From assembly GCF_000006445.2 (NCBI RefSeq), contig NC_006045.2, positions 186,001 to 250,000 of the forward strand: DNA of 64,000 nucleotides, in the 5' to 3' direction. The position numbers were made by a program, and so were the translations under genes. This DNA is from Debaryomyces hansenii CBS767. Its lineage: Eukaryota > Ascomycota > Pichiomycetes > Serinales > Debaryomycetaceae. Numbering within the stretch: the first letter of the stretch is position 1; every line of letters begins with the position of its first letter. Below the pieces are notes generated by a model. That model saw only the letters and a program-made list of their open reading frames with translations, made no database searches and was not told the DNA's origin. Positions 1 to 9,530 of the stretch are shown piece by piece.

Positions 1-1134
1 TTAGAATATCCTCCGGGTCATCCATTAACCAGTAAGAATACTATCGAAACGACTTCCAAATATATATACCCACCCATTGAGGATGCACCATTATTGAAAC
101 AGCTTGGTGTCAGTAAGTTAGTTCATGAGTCTAGAGTAAGAGATGCAAATGCTCCTGAGATCGAAAAAATTATTGTTAGATCATTAAATGCCTTTGATGA
201 TCCAAATCCTGAAACCCAGAATGTGAAGGAAGAGAACGAAAATGCCGTCCTGAGTTTATCCAGAGCTAAGAATCGGTTTAAGAACCAAGATAAAGTGGTT
301 TATAAACCAAAAAATACCAAGAATTATCCTGATATTGTGATTGTCACTGCAGTGGATTTTGAAAAATATTCGGTAGATGCTTTAACCAAAATCGTACAGA
401 ATAAAGTTGATTACGCCCATGAGCAAAACTATGGTGTGTATGTTCGCTGGTATCAAGAGTTTCTTCCTGTTTTAAATTCTATGGATATTTTGAAATCCAA
501 GGAAAAGGCTAAATGGATGAGGTTATATTGTTTGAGAGCTGCAATGTTTGCATTTCCTGAAGCAAAGTGGTTTTGGTATATTGATCAAGACTCATTAATC
601 ATGGATATGTCTATTAACTTGCAGGACTACTTATTGTCCCCGGAAGCATTAAATCCAGTAATTTTAAAAGAGCAGCCAATTATCCCACCCGACGGAAGAA
701 TTAAAACTTATCGTAACTCTAATGCGGACTTGACTAAATTAATTATAACACAATCAGAAAATAAAGTGGAATCTCATTCATTTTTAGTTAAAAATGATTA
801 TGTTGGAAGGGCTATTATTGAAGCATGGGCATTTGAATTATTCTCGAAGTATGAGAACTTCCCATTTGGACCTGATTCTGCTTTGACACATTTGTTACAA
901 TGGCACCCATTCATTTTAAGTAAATCAAGCATCGTGCCTGCAAGAACAATTGCTGCACAGCATAGTCCAATTGATTTACCCGTTGATAAGAATGGCAAAG
1001 CAGGTGACCATATTCATTACTACGACGGTGATTTGGCAGCCTTTTGGTCTAATTGTGGATCTCAAGAAGAGTGTGAAAAATTTTTAGATCTTTATTATTC
1101 TAAATTGAAGGGAAAGAAAAGTAACCAGGATTAG
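1..1134 (+). CDS. MNN11: alpha-1,6-mannosyltransferase, MNN11 type (5' end outside window)
   Basis: The reading frame is open from base 1 with no ATG before the conserved region, so the N-terminus (cytosolic tail and signal anchor) lies to the left of the window. The visible part is a GT34-family catalytic domain. It has a long alpha/beta segment starting at YPDIVIVTAVD, the stretch WFWYIDQDSLIMDMS with a DxD-type metal/nucleotide-sugar motif, and a late FGPDSALTHLLQWHP segment. In yeasts the Mnn10/Mnn11 pair sits in the cis-Golgi M-Pol II complex and extends the alpha-1,6 backbone of N-glycan outer chains. WYIDQDSLIM is closer to Mnn11 than to Mnn10, which as I recall has a WLDLHTYIM-like motif. 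The family call is firm and the paralogue choice is less so. Confidence 0.8.
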   Translation, partial: LEYPPGHPLTSKNTIETTSKYIYPPIEDAPLLKQLGVSKLVHESRVRDANAPEIEKIIVRSLNAFDDPNPETQNVKEENENAVLSLSRAKNRFKNQDKVVYKPKNTKNYPDIVIVTAVDFEKYSVDALTKIVQNKVDYAHEQNYGVYVRWYQEFLPVLNSMDILKSKEKAKWMRLYCLRAAMFAFPEAKWFWYIDQDSLIMDMSINLQDYLLSPEALNPVILKEQPIIPPDGRIKTYRNSNADLTKLIITQSENKVESHSFLVKNDYVGRAIIEAWAFELFSKYENFPFGPDSALTHLLQWHPFILSKSSIVPARTIAAQHSPIDLPVDKNGKAGDHIHYYDGDLAAFWSNCGSQEECEKFLDLYYSKLKGKKSNQD

Positions 1135-1232
1135 ATAACACCCCGGTGTCGCGTCGCCATGAATATAGCATCTAGTTATATATGTATATTAGGTAAAGGC
1201 TTTTATAAATTCTTATAGACTCATTTTCATTA

Positions 1233-3371
1233 TCAAAAATCTTCTATGCATAAGTCTTGAATTCCTCGAGCAACATTAGATTCTAATTCCTGAGTGCTAC
1301 CTGGATTCATTTTGTATTCTCTTATCAACTCCCAACTCTTAATTATACTATCCATTTTTATTATACTTGATTCATCACTGATATTTACTGTTGGAATAAT
1401 TACTTTAATCTTCAAAAAGATTGCAAAGAATGATAATTCACGAAAAGAAGAATGTTCACTATAAGGTAGCGTGTAAATTCTGTATAAAGATTCATCATGA
1501 TTCACTTTCTTCGATTTTGAAATTAACGACAGCAAAGGAGATTGTGGTAATATATTCTCAATGAATGAAAACGTTGGCTCAGTTTTCATTATCTTCACTA
1601 GGTCCTGACAAGAACTCGAAAGCCTATTTAAATCAGAGCTATGTTGCATATTGGAATCCTGCTCATCCTTATAGGTTGACGCGTATTTATTCAGAAATGA
1701 CCAACCAGTTGGCCGAAGTCCAACACATCTTTCAAATCTTTCAAAATACCTGTTGTGATTAAAATAATTCGATAGTTCCTCAAGAGAACTAACAATTTTC
1801 ATGGGAACCAAATGAACCATACATTCAGAATCCGATCCACCCAAATCATCAGTTGTTAAGACTTGATTCAAATAGTTATCATCAAAAGACTTTACTAAGT
1901 CTACTTTATCATTTCGACTGTTAATGGTCAGAACATAAATAGGACAATTGTTTAACCTTTGCAGAATTGATATAGCTAACCTTTCCTTTCCAATAACATA
2001 GGTTCCTATTAAAACTAAAAACTTTTTCTTTTTGTATTGATTATCTCGTTTGGTAATAAAATCGGTAATCCTTGATTGTTTCAATACTCCAAACCAAGTC
2101 GTGAATAATGAATCTGTAGTTTCAGTTTCCCCTTGCGAATAAATCAAGTCATAGAACATATCAGAAACAGTATTGCATACTAATTCTTGTTTGGGAAAAT
2201 TATATGATGGAGACATATATGTAGTATCCAAATAAACTTTATCTAGACAAAGATCGCCTTGATTGGCTATATTAAACGTCAATAATCTAGGGTGATCCAA
2301 AATTTCTCTATTAACTCTGAAGTCTCCACAATGTAAAACCCTTAGCCTCTGACCATTATTCGACAACGATTCAAACAAGAATATCACAGAACCAGGGCAA
2401 TGATTTGCAGTAATAGGAGTAACAAATAATCCTGGAAGCATTAGATCATCTGTTTGAATGAAACCATCTTCAGTTTCAACATCAGTATCAAAGCTTTGTA
2501 TTAAATATCTTCTATTCGTTTCTAACGGCATAATAAATTTTGGATCAATTCTGAACCGTAAAGACAACAATTTAGCAGTGATTGTGGAACAAAAAATAAT
2601 CTTTTTGTATTTACTTTCATCTTCAAAGTCATCGCCATCTTTAAAAACTCTCTCATAACACCATTTTTTAGTGATTCCGCCATAGTGATCGGAATGGAAG
2701 TGTGTTAAAAAATATTTGTTGATTAATTCATGGGGAGAATAATTGAATGCATCCACTGCTATTTGATAATTAGAATTGACTGATGCCGGAAAAGTTAACA
2801 CCTTTACATCGGGAATCTGTGCTTTGGACCTCGACGCTGATATCGATGCTGGTGGTTTTATCACTTTAGGTTTTGAATGTTCGATTTTGGCTTTTTTATT
2901 CAAATATTTCTCTTTTTCCTTATCTGATGGTAGCACATGTCTATTTTTTCTCTTGTTCCTACCCGTATCTACGTCGCTCTTGTTGGTTCCGTTGATTTCT
3001 TCTTTCTTTAAATCACTTGATTCGCTTGTAATGGTTGGTACATCTTCCTTTAAAGTGACCAAGGATAAGCATTCTTCTATATGAAGAATTCGATTATCCA
3101 TAGAAAAATCAACCAAGCTACGGTTGCACATCGGACAATTTACTGCATCAACATCTAATTCTCTTTCTCCCATCGCTTCAATTTCGCCTCCAGTATTTAT
3201 CTCCTCTTGCTCTAACTTCACACCAAACGATTCAGCATCATCAGTGAGATCTATAACTTCACAAGGGTTAAAACTATTTTGAACATCTATATCGTTACCT
3301 GTCTGTGTGAACTCAAATATTGATCTTTGCCGCTTGGCTATAATAGAAGTTTTCTTCTGATTAACTGGCAT
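1233..3371 (-). CDS. PSO2: interstrand-crosslink repair nuclease Pso2/Snm1
   Basis: This 712-aa protein is a metallo-beta-lactamase/beta-CASP 5'-exonuclease that processes DNA interstrand crosslinks. The zinc-binding motif HFHSDH is at residues 224-229. It is followed by HCPGS and HCGDFR, and the beta-CASP part carries VYLDTTYM and a late PYSEHSSF motif. A UBZ-type zinc finger (CPMC, then H and C near residues 97-101) precedes it. The first 45 residues also contain a degenerate PIP-box-like QRSIFEF (15-21) and a SUMO-interaction-like VIDLT (39-43). The stop lies about 100 bp from the convergent mannosyltransferase gene. The upstream 220 bp is shared with the divergent CIN4 gene. Length and domain order fit Pso2 well. 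Confidence 0.93.
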   Translation of the reverse strand: MPVNQKKTSIIAKRQRSIFEFTQTGNDIDVQNSFNPCEVIDLTDDAESFGVKLEQEEINTGGEIEAMGERELDVDAVNCPMCNRSLVDFSMDNRILHIEECLSLVTLKEDVPTITSESSDLKKEEINGTNKSDVDTGRNKRKNRHVLPSDKEKEKYLNKKAKIEHSKPKVIKPPASISASRSKAQIPDVKVLTFPASVNSNYQIAVDAFNYSPHELINKYFLTHFHSDHYGGITKKWCYERVFKDGDDFEDESKYKKIIFCSTITAKLLSLRFRIDPKFIMPLETNRRYLIQSFDTDVETEDGFIQTDDLMLPGLFVTPITANHCPGSVIFLFESLSNNGQRLRVLHCGDFRVNREILDHPRLLTFNIANQGDLCLDKVYLDTTYMSPSYNFPKQELVCNTVSDMFYDLIYSQGETETTDSLFTTWFGVLKQSRITDFITKRDNQYKKKKFLVLIGTYVIGKERLAISILQRLNNCPIYVLTINSRNDKVDLVKSFDDNYLNQVLTTDDLGGSDSECMVHLVPMKIVSSLEELSNYFNHNRYFERFERCVGLRPTGWSFLNKYASTYKDEQDSNMQHSSDLNRLSSSCQDLVKIMKTEPTFSFIENILPQSPLLSLISKSKKVNHDESLYRIYTLPYSEHSSFRELSFFAIFLKIKVIIPTVNISDESSIIKMDSIIKSWELIREYKMNPGSTQELESNVARGIQDLCIEDF

Positions 3372-3592
3372 TATAATATCAGCTTATTGCATGTTACTAG
3401 AATGTTAACTACCTTTTATAACTAACTGATACTTATGATAAGAATCGTAACGAATTTCAATCGCCATTCACTGTGATCGTGGAAGCTTCTTTTTGGATTT
3501 AGTTTGATGTTAAAAATTAGTAAACATCTTATGCGACTTCAAATTTATGATATCACCATTGATCCGGAGTTTTATTTGAACACATATCAATC

Positions 3593-4147
3593 ATGGGATT
3601 ACTCAGTATAATAAAGAAACAGAAGATCAAAGATAAAGAGATCAGAATACTAATGCTAGGATTGGATAATTCTGGTAAAACTACAATTACGAAAAAACTA
3701 TTAAATCAAGATATATCAACAATTTCTCCAACACTAGGATTTCAAATTAATACTATCAACTACAACGATTTTAACTTGAATGTTTGGGATATCGGTGGAC
3801 AGACTAGCCTTCGAACCTTTTGGGGAAACTACTTCGATCAGACAGACATTGTTATATGGGTGATCGATTGCTTGAGTTTAGAGCGGCTAAACGAATCTTA
3901 TCAGGAACTCAGAGAAAAAGTTATACTACAAGACAGACTCATAGGTATTTACTTAGTGATTTTGATCAATAAGATAGATTTATTAGACCCAGAATTACAT
4001 GAAGATATCTGTGAACAAGTGGCCAATACGCTAGATTTGCCGCTGCAGATCCCTCAAAAAGACAAATGGACTATCCAGATGGTAAGCGGAAAATCTGGCG
4101 AAGGGCTTCCGAACATCCTAGATTGGATAGTAACTAGAGAGTACTAA
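3593..4147 (+). CDS. CIN4: Arl2-type small GTPase Cin4 (tubulin folding)
   Basis: The 184-aa protein starts MGLLSIIKK, the hallmark of the Arl2/Cin4 branch, with Gly2 as a potential myristoylation site. The P-loop GLDNSGKT is at 23-30, SPTLGF (switch I) at 45-50, WDIGGQ (switch II) at 65-70, and NKID at 126-129. Arl2/Cin4 works with tubulin cofactors C, D and E (Cin2, Cin1, Pac2) in beta-tubulin folding and microtubule stability. It is transcribed divergently from PSO2. The start is the first ATG in frame and gives the canonical N-terminus. No intron is needed. Confidence 0.92.
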   Translation: MGLLSIIKKQKIKDKEIRILMLGLDNSGKTTITKKLLNQDISTISPTLGFQINTINYNDFNLNVWDIGGQTSLRTFWGNYFDQTDIVIWVIDCLSLERLNESYQELREKVILQDRLIGIYLVILINKIDLLDPELHEDICEQVANTLDLPLQIPQKDKWTIQMVSGKSGEGLPNILDWIVTREY

Positions 4148-4531
4148 ATATACGTCAAACACGACTATATTCTCTTTTAGTCTCTCTATTTAACATATTG
4201 GGATATCTATAAGCGTAACACGATATTTAATGCAAAAACGCGTTTACATTTCTTAAAACGGTATAATTTAATTTTTCAGGAAAATCCTGGTTACCATTGC
4301 AAATTAATACTTTAGTACGTTAAACCACTGAAAGGAATAATTTATCTTCATCTTTATATAACCCAAAAGTATATTCAAACGTTACACTTGTTGTTAATCT
4401 ACTTGATAAAGGTATAGATAAACATTAGTCGAGAACTAAGGAGATTTACTACAGCTAGCCCTTTATCCCTTGTATAGTACGCATCTAGTCAATTTCCATC
4501 TACAGGTTAAACAGAAGACACAACGAACTCA
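4148..4531. other. intergenic region, CIN4 to the next gene
   Basis: This 384-bp stretch lies between two genes on the plus strand. It is AT-rich and holds one ACGCGT (4238-4243), the core of the MluI cell-cycle box, about 290 bp before the next ATG. A single CAAACGTTACA (4376-4386) resembles half of the GAL palindrome described further right. I see no RNA gene or conserved small ORF. Confidence 0.4.
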
Positions 4532-7500
4532 ATGCTTTCAGAAATCTTAATAACAAAACTTCTTGAATCTGAAAATGCTGAGAATAGCAACTTGATTGAG
4601 ATATTGGGAAATATTAAGCCTTCGAAATCAGCCAACACTTCCATTACATCCATAGTTAGAGGTTTATTCACCAAGAACAAGAAATTGCTATCTTCATTAA
4701 ATAATGTTTCAATCGAGTTGGCTAATAATAGTGGAAACTCGATTCAATTATTTAAAAATTTCGTTAATGACTTTATAATATGGCTTGAAGAAGATGGGGT
4801 GGTGCTATTCGAGAAATATTTATCCCAGATTTCTAATCCAGAAAATTCTCTTGAATCCTCGTCACCTGAAGGCTCAATATGCTTCGGTAAACCGATCATG
4901 AATTGCTTAAATTATATTAAGTTTATAAATGAATCTCTCCTCATATTAAGAAATCCATTCATTGTCGATAAATTGTCTCTTTTGAAAGAAAGATTGGCTG
5001 AACTAATTGACAGCTACCACACATTTTTGGAGGTGAAATATTTGAATAATATAAGCTTTAATGATGTGAAATTATTCTGTGAAACCGACAAAGCTAACAC
5101 AGTGTCTAAGTCCAAAAGCTTTGCAAAAGTATCCAGTTTTTTTAAGATGGACCAGATAGTCGAAAGATCTAAAAATGAAAGTTTCTTCATAGTTAAAGAT
5201 GAAATTAAGTTGGCAAATATTGAGTTAATGCTTTTGAACTTATCAGGAAGTAGTTACAATTCTTTAGCGCTCTTATCAGTTCCTACCAACCAAGACTTAC
5301 CTAGGTCTTTAATGTACCCTCCATTCAGAGTCAACGAACTTTCCATTGTTTACATAAAGTCAATGAATCAGATTTTGTTGAAGTCTATTAATTTCTCATC
5401 AAAGCATAGCTCAAACTCAGTGACAATCAGTTGTGAGGATCCTAGATTATTGTACGTGTGGTACAAGAAATTGGAACGTATCTTCCCGCTGGAGGAAAGT
5501 GATTCTCCAATAAGTCAATATTTTTTGATCAACGCGAATAACGAGTCAAACGATATAAGAATGTCAGGTCTAGGTATTAACGTGCTATCAGACTGTCAGC
5601 ATAAACAAGAGATTAATCCAAGAGGAAGCTTTGGTATAAGACATTCAAAAAATAATATACAAGCCAATCCTATATTCAACTCAATTGGAAATGGCAAACA
5701 TGCTTCGAACGTTGATACCCACAACCCTGCTTCTGAAGATTCTTTGGCAGAAGTACAAAAACCGTTCAATCCACCGGTCATGAATAAGACAAGAAAATCG
5801 TCAAGTTCATCCATAAAATCAGCTGATTCAACGGAAGCAATTAAATTTCAGTATGACCGCTCGTTGAATATTATAAATGAGAACCTATCTAAAGTAAATT
5901 GCAACATAGGCAGTGACATGGAGAACGCCGACCCTACTACTCAATATATCAAGCCTGTGAAACGCAATTTCGTCAGTGCAACCGATAGTTTGTATGTACT
6001 CGAGAACGAAAATAGGCCAATATCATCGCAGGCTGAAATTGGCTTCACAACACCAGATCTTAGAGATGTGCCTAAAGAGGAAGTTGATACTCATGCAAAT
6101 AATTCCGACATATCTGAAAGTTATCAATATCAAGCTAACCATAAATTTTCATCAGTTCCAGATTTATCTAACACCGAACCGAAAAACAAATTATACCAGT
6201 TATCATCTGGTTCAGCTATTGACATAACGAATTTTGGCAAGAATCATAATCCTTCATTCAGTGTGGAATATGGACTTTCAGGTATGAGTGCGTTAGGAAT
6301 AAACCAAAATGAAAGTTCGGAAGATATTGTCAAGATGGAGACAACTTTAAAGCAGAAGAGAAAATCCATATTCGGTCTCTTTAAGAAATCATCTAAGCTG
6401 CAGATGCACTCAACTGATTCCATTGATAAAACGAGCAACGTGGAATCGCAGCTGGACAATTCGAGTGCTAAAAAGGAAATGCCAACCACGAGCGAAAGTG
6501 TAAGTAATCACAAGGGCTTAAGAATTGAGACCAACATATCAATAGATACGGAGGATCCATTGTCACTGGTATCCGATAAGTCATTTTCACAGACCCCAAA
6601 GTCTGCCTTACCATCACCATTTGCCTTACCATCATCAACATCCATGTATTTTTTCAAGCAATATAAAAATGGATCAAGCGCAACTATCAACGGTCAATCG
6701 CAAGAACATCTACTGGATCAAGTAATTGAGGACGAAGAAGATTTAGTCATACCTCAAAATTTGAAAGATGTCATCAATGATGATAAGTCAATTGACTTTT
6801 ATATTTCACCTTGTTCTCCTGAAGCAATGAAGATATCTAAATGGAAGCAGAAGTACGGTAAGTGGGAAATGATAACGCTTCATCAGAATTTGTTCATAAA
6901 AATCGTTGTTAACTACGACCTGAATAAAAGCTGGTTAATTATTTTTAAGGAAGTCTATGATCAGGAGTATAATGAAGTTATTGATAAACCAGTATTATTA
7001 ATGGAAATAAATGCGAAAGCCACGTCTATTAGACAGTCGTCTGCATTAGATTTACAAATTAATGCTGTGAATGCTATCAGTTCCAAGAAGTTATTGATTA
7101 TGATTAGATGTAAAAGTGGAAACTTATCAAATGCAATCAGTACTAATCTAGATAATGTTTTGGGGGTTCTCAGTAATATTGGGAAACCCCAAAAATTTGC
7201 ATCTTCCAATGTTAGTTTATCATCATCACTTATGGACATGAAGGATAAACCTAGTAATTCATCAACATTGACTAGCCTAAACTCCTCTTTAAACAACGAA
7301 TCTAATAAGCAGTCTGCACAATTACCAGCTGCAAAATCGTTTTTTTCATTAAATTCGGCAGATATCACAAATTCTAATGTTTTGAGTAATCCGGACAATT
7401 CTAAATTCCTTTTATTAAATCAAATGACGATCAGGTTACAAAAACAATTAGAGTCATATAACCTGATTAATAATCCATCGTCATGGAAAATCTTGTCAAT

Positions 7501-7744
7501 GTACACCCTAAGTGTGTACATGATATCTGACAATTTTACAAACAAAAACTACTATAATTTGGTTCTTTCTGGTCCACTGGAGGATGCTCTCGATTACAAT
7601 TGGTTAATTTGTGAGGAGGACAAGTTCAATCGTATTGAGAGAATAGGGAAAGCCGGCTTATTAATTAGAGCAACAGAAGATGACATATATATGATAGAAT
7701 GCAGAGGCAAGAAGGAATTCAATGCCTTGTTCGAAATATTTTAA
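4532..7744 (+). CDS. unrecognised 1070-aa protein with PH-like segments
   Basis: I do not recognise this protein. The first ~310 residues are well ordered, with helical LFKNFVNDFIIWLEE and then a segment ending LLYVWYKKLERIFP. That could be a diverged DH-PH-like (RhoGEF-like) or PH-like module. Residues ~350-750 are low-complexity, rich in Ser, Asn and Asp, with a basic KQKRKSIFGLFKKSSK stretch. Residues ~765-890 (PEAMKISKWKQKYGKWEMI, then NKSWLIIFKE) look like a second PH-type fold. The last ~110 residues (from NSKFLLLNQMTIRL to the end) form another ordered block ending ECRGKKEFNALFEIF. The layout resembles cortical or bud-site polarity scaffolds of yeasts. That is inference from architecture, not homology. 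The ORF is intact and its codon use is unremarkable. Confidence 0.75.
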   Translation: MLSEILITKLLESENAENSNLIEILGNIKPSKSANTSITSIVRGLFTKNKKLLSSLNNVSIELANNSGNSIQLFKNFVNDFIIWLEEDGVVLFEKYLSQISNPENSLESSSPEGSICFGKPIMNCLNYIKFINESLLILRNPFIVDKLSLLKERLAELIDSYHTFLEVKYLNNISFNDVKLFCETDKANTVSKSKSFAKVSSFFKMDQIVERSKNESFFIVKDEIKLANIELMLLNLSGSSYNSLALLSVPTNQDLPRSLMYPPFRVNELSIVYIKSMNQILLKSINFSSKHSSNSVTISCEDPRLLYVWYKKLERIFPLEESDSPISQYFLINANNESNDIRMSGLGINVLSDCQHKQEINPRGSFGIRHSKNNIQANPIFNSIGNGKHASNVDTHNPASEDSLAEVQKPFNPPVMNKTRKSSSSSIKSADSTEAIKFQYDRSLNIINENLSKVNCNIGSDMENADPTTQYIKPVKRNFVSATDSLYVLENENRPISSQAEIGFTTPDLRDVPKEEVDTHANNSDISESYQYQANHKFSSVPDLSNTEPKNKLYQLSSGSAIDITNFGKNHNPSFSVEYGLSGMSALGINQNESSEDIVKMETTLKQKRKSIFGLFKKSSKLQMHSTDSIDKTSNVESQLDNSSAKKEMPTTSESVSNHKGLRIETNISIDTEDPLSLVSDKSFSQTPKSALPSPFALPSSTSMYFFKQYKNGSSATINGQSQEHLLDQVIEDEEDLVIPQNLKDVINDDKSIDFYISPCSPEAMKISKWKQKYGKWEMITLHQNLFIKIVVNYDLNKSWLIIFKEVYDQEYNEVIDKPVLLMEINAKATSIRQSSALDLQINAVNAISSKKLLIMIRCKSGNLSNAISTNLDNVLGVLSNIGKPQKFASSNVSLSSSLMDMKDKPSNSSTLTSLNSSLNNESNKQSAQLPAAKSFFSLNSADITNSNVLSNPDNSKFLLLNQMTIRLQKQLESYNLINNPSSWKILSMYTLSVYMISDNFTNKNYYNLVLSGPLEDALDYNWLICEEDKFNRIERIGKAGLLIRATEDDIYMIECRGKKEFNALFEIF

Positions 7745-8145
7745 ACACTAATCATTATTACATAGAATATACACATATTTAATAACATTATGTCGATCAA
7801 GACGATTTGCATTATCAATGTATACATCGCAAATTGCAAATTTCTGAACATAGTTACAGATTCTGCTAATTTTTAAGAATTTTACAAATTTTGCATCAAT
7901 TCAAGAAAACTCTGCGACATTAAAAGAATCATCGATACTTAAACTACATTAAGATATTGTATACATACATCATTTATATTACGCCCTTATCCGGAATATG
8001 AAGAATGTTATCATTTTATCATTCAACGGAAACTACTATTCAATATTGACAAAAAATATGTATGTATGACAAAATATAGTCATTATCATCCGATAGACAG
8101 CTATTTATTTATTCATAAGTAATATGCATTGAGATTAAGGATGAC
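7745..8145. other. convergent intergenic region
   Basis: This 401-bp AT-rich stretch lies between two convergent stops (the unknown 1070-aa protein and TIM21). It must carry both 3' UTRs and poly(A) signals. I see no tRNA, repeat or conserved ORF in it. Confidence 0.4.
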
Positions 8146-8979
8146 CTAATCGTCTTTCTTTGGGCCCCATTTAAGTCCTAAAAAGCCATCATTACTAGCG
8201 AGACTTCCAACCTTAGGAACATATTTCTTAGATTGAAATTTGGGTTCTTTAATGTAAATTCTCTTATTGCCAGGCATATCTAATGCAATATACAAAAACT
8301 CAGAACTCCAAAAAGTTCTATCGACTTGCTCAAGTGTAACAGTACCGTACTTTCCACTAGGAGATTCAACCTGAAACTTCATGAATAAGTAGTCCTTCCC
8401 ATCAGCGCCTCTAGTTCTTACCGATTGAGCGGGTCTGTTACGGGCCCACTTATCGGCATGTTGTTCACCATGCGCTTTGACTCTTTGACCCTTTTTGAAA
8501 CCCAATGCTTCGTGTGCTAACTCATTACTTTCTAACATTCTGACGGCCTTGTTAAACGTTCTCGTATCTCCAGAAGGAAGAAACAATTCAGAAAGAATCA
8601 AATAAACCACCAAGACAGATATACATGTAGCTCCAAGTACAATGACAGATGATAATGAAAATGTGAATGCTCTACCAATTCTGTTAAAAAGGAATTTTCC
8701 TTTAGCATTTTTATCATGTGGAGGAGGAGGAGGAGGTGGTGGTGGTGGGGCTGTACCAGTAGAATAATTCTTGTATGGAAGTATGTTACGGTTCAAAATA
8801 TTTGTATATCTGGCTTCCAACCTATTGTGTCTAATTGACCGTATGCTAAGTGAGTGGTAAGTTGAAGTACCTTGAGTGAGATTTGCAAAGGATCTTGTTG
8901 ACAAAAGAGAAATTGGCCTAGTCTTGGCCAAATCTTGGGATGCTCTCAAGCATATACCCAACGTTGATATCGATTTCAT
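8146..8979 (-). CDS. TIM21: TIM23-complex subunit Tim21
   Basis: Tim21 is an inner-membrane protein whose IMS domain links the TIM23 translocase to the TOM complex and to respiratory chain modules. The frame could start 48 bases further upstream at 9027. The internal ATG ending at 8979 gives a much better mitochondrial presequence (MKSISTLGICLRASQDLAKTR), so I prefer it (277 aa). Counting from the longer start, a run of ten prolines is at 94-103, one membrane segment at ~122-145, and the conserved IMS domain follows, ending FLGLKWGPKKDD. The proline run is encoded by a CCW-type microsatellite at 8719-8748. Confidence 0.92.
   Translation of the reverse strand: MKSISTLGICLRASQDLAKTRPISLLSTRSFANLTQGTSTYHSLSIRSIRHNRLEARYTNILNRNILPYKNYSTGTAPPPPPPPPPPHDKNAKGKFLFNRIGRAFTFSLSSVIVLGATCISVLVVYLILSELFLPSGDTRTFNKAVRMLESNELAHEALGFKKGQRVKAHGEQHADKWARNRPAQSVRTRGADGKDYLFMKFQVESPSGKYGTVTLEQVDRTFWSSEFLYIALDMPGNKRIYIKEPKFQSKKYVPKVGSLASNDGFLGLKWGPKKDD
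8719..8748 (-). repeat. proline-codon microsatellite in TIM21
   Basis: Ten successive proline codons, six CCT and four CCA-type in blocks (read as AGG then TGG on the plus strand), lie just before the Tim21 membrane segment. Trinucleotide tracts of this kind change length easily. Confidence 0.8.
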
Positions 8980-9027
8980 ATTAATATTATCAAATAGACT
9001 GTTGTATTCGCTAGCTAAATGGGACAT

Positions 9028-9445
9028 AATGTATGTAATTTATTGAAATTGTCGTTGGAGGGTCGGGCGTGCCGAAACCATTTTCCATCACACCTATTCT
9101 GATGGCTGCAATCGTTTTACACATATATGCTGCTTATTGTCCACTTGATCCCATGTCTGTGATGTGTCTCACAATATCTGAGACTCATTAATGTGTTTAA
9201 TTCTTGTGAATACCGTAGCTTTTCCGTACATTATCCAGTACTTCACTACCAAGGATAATTCATGACGTGCAGTTTGAAATATTAGGTAAGTGACAGTTTC
9301 AAATAGGTTGACGAAAATGGTCTGTCTAATGCCAGTAGTGGCGATATAACTCGTCAATCGGTCGTATTACGATCAAATAACGGTTTATGTCCTCTATATA
9401 CTAAAACACGGATATACAAATTTGTGGTGAAATCTTCCTAGATTC
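9028..9445. other. intergenic region, TIM21 upstream to tRNA-Arg(CCG)
   Basis: This 418-bp stretch serves as TIM21 upstream region and the 5' flank of the tRNA gene. A 62-codon ORF on the minus strand (9169-9357) has no recognisable features. I see no LTR end here, although tRNA 5' flanks are common retrotransposon targets in yeasts. Confidence 0.35.
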
Positions 9446-9530
9446 GCCCTTGTGGCCTAATTGGTTAAGGTGTTATCCTCCGGTTAACGAGTTAAGATAA
9501 TGATTGCGGGTTCGAGTCCCGCCTCGGGCT
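9446..9530 (+). tRNA. tRNA-Arg(CCG) with an 11-nt intron
   Basis: I folded this by hand. D-stem GCCT/AGGT is at 9455-9458 and 9468-9471. The anticodon stem TTATC (9473-9477) pairs with GATAA (9496-9500). The anticodon CCG is at 9480-9482. The T-stem GCGGG/CCCGC encloses TTCGAGT. For the anticodon stem to close, 11 nt (9484-9494) after position 37 must be an intron, the normal eukaryotic tRNA intron site. The A box (TGGCCTAATTGG) and B box (GGTTCGAGTCC) fit Pol III consensus. A TTTT terminator is at 9540-9543. The acceptor stem (9446-9452 with 9523-9529) has five good pairs but mismatches at positions 5:68 (T-C) and 6:67 (T-T), which is unusual. Confidence 0.85.

Noticed and set aside
4238..4243. 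ACGCGT cores at 4238 and 35196 as MCB elements
   Set aside because: Single copies, far from or without cell-cycle rationale; the same hexamer also occurs inside PSO2, so chance is likely.
6961..7398. 145-codon minus-strand ORF inside the large unknown gene
   Set aside because: It is a shadow of the plus-strand gene, with the complementary amino-acid bias expected from antisense reading.
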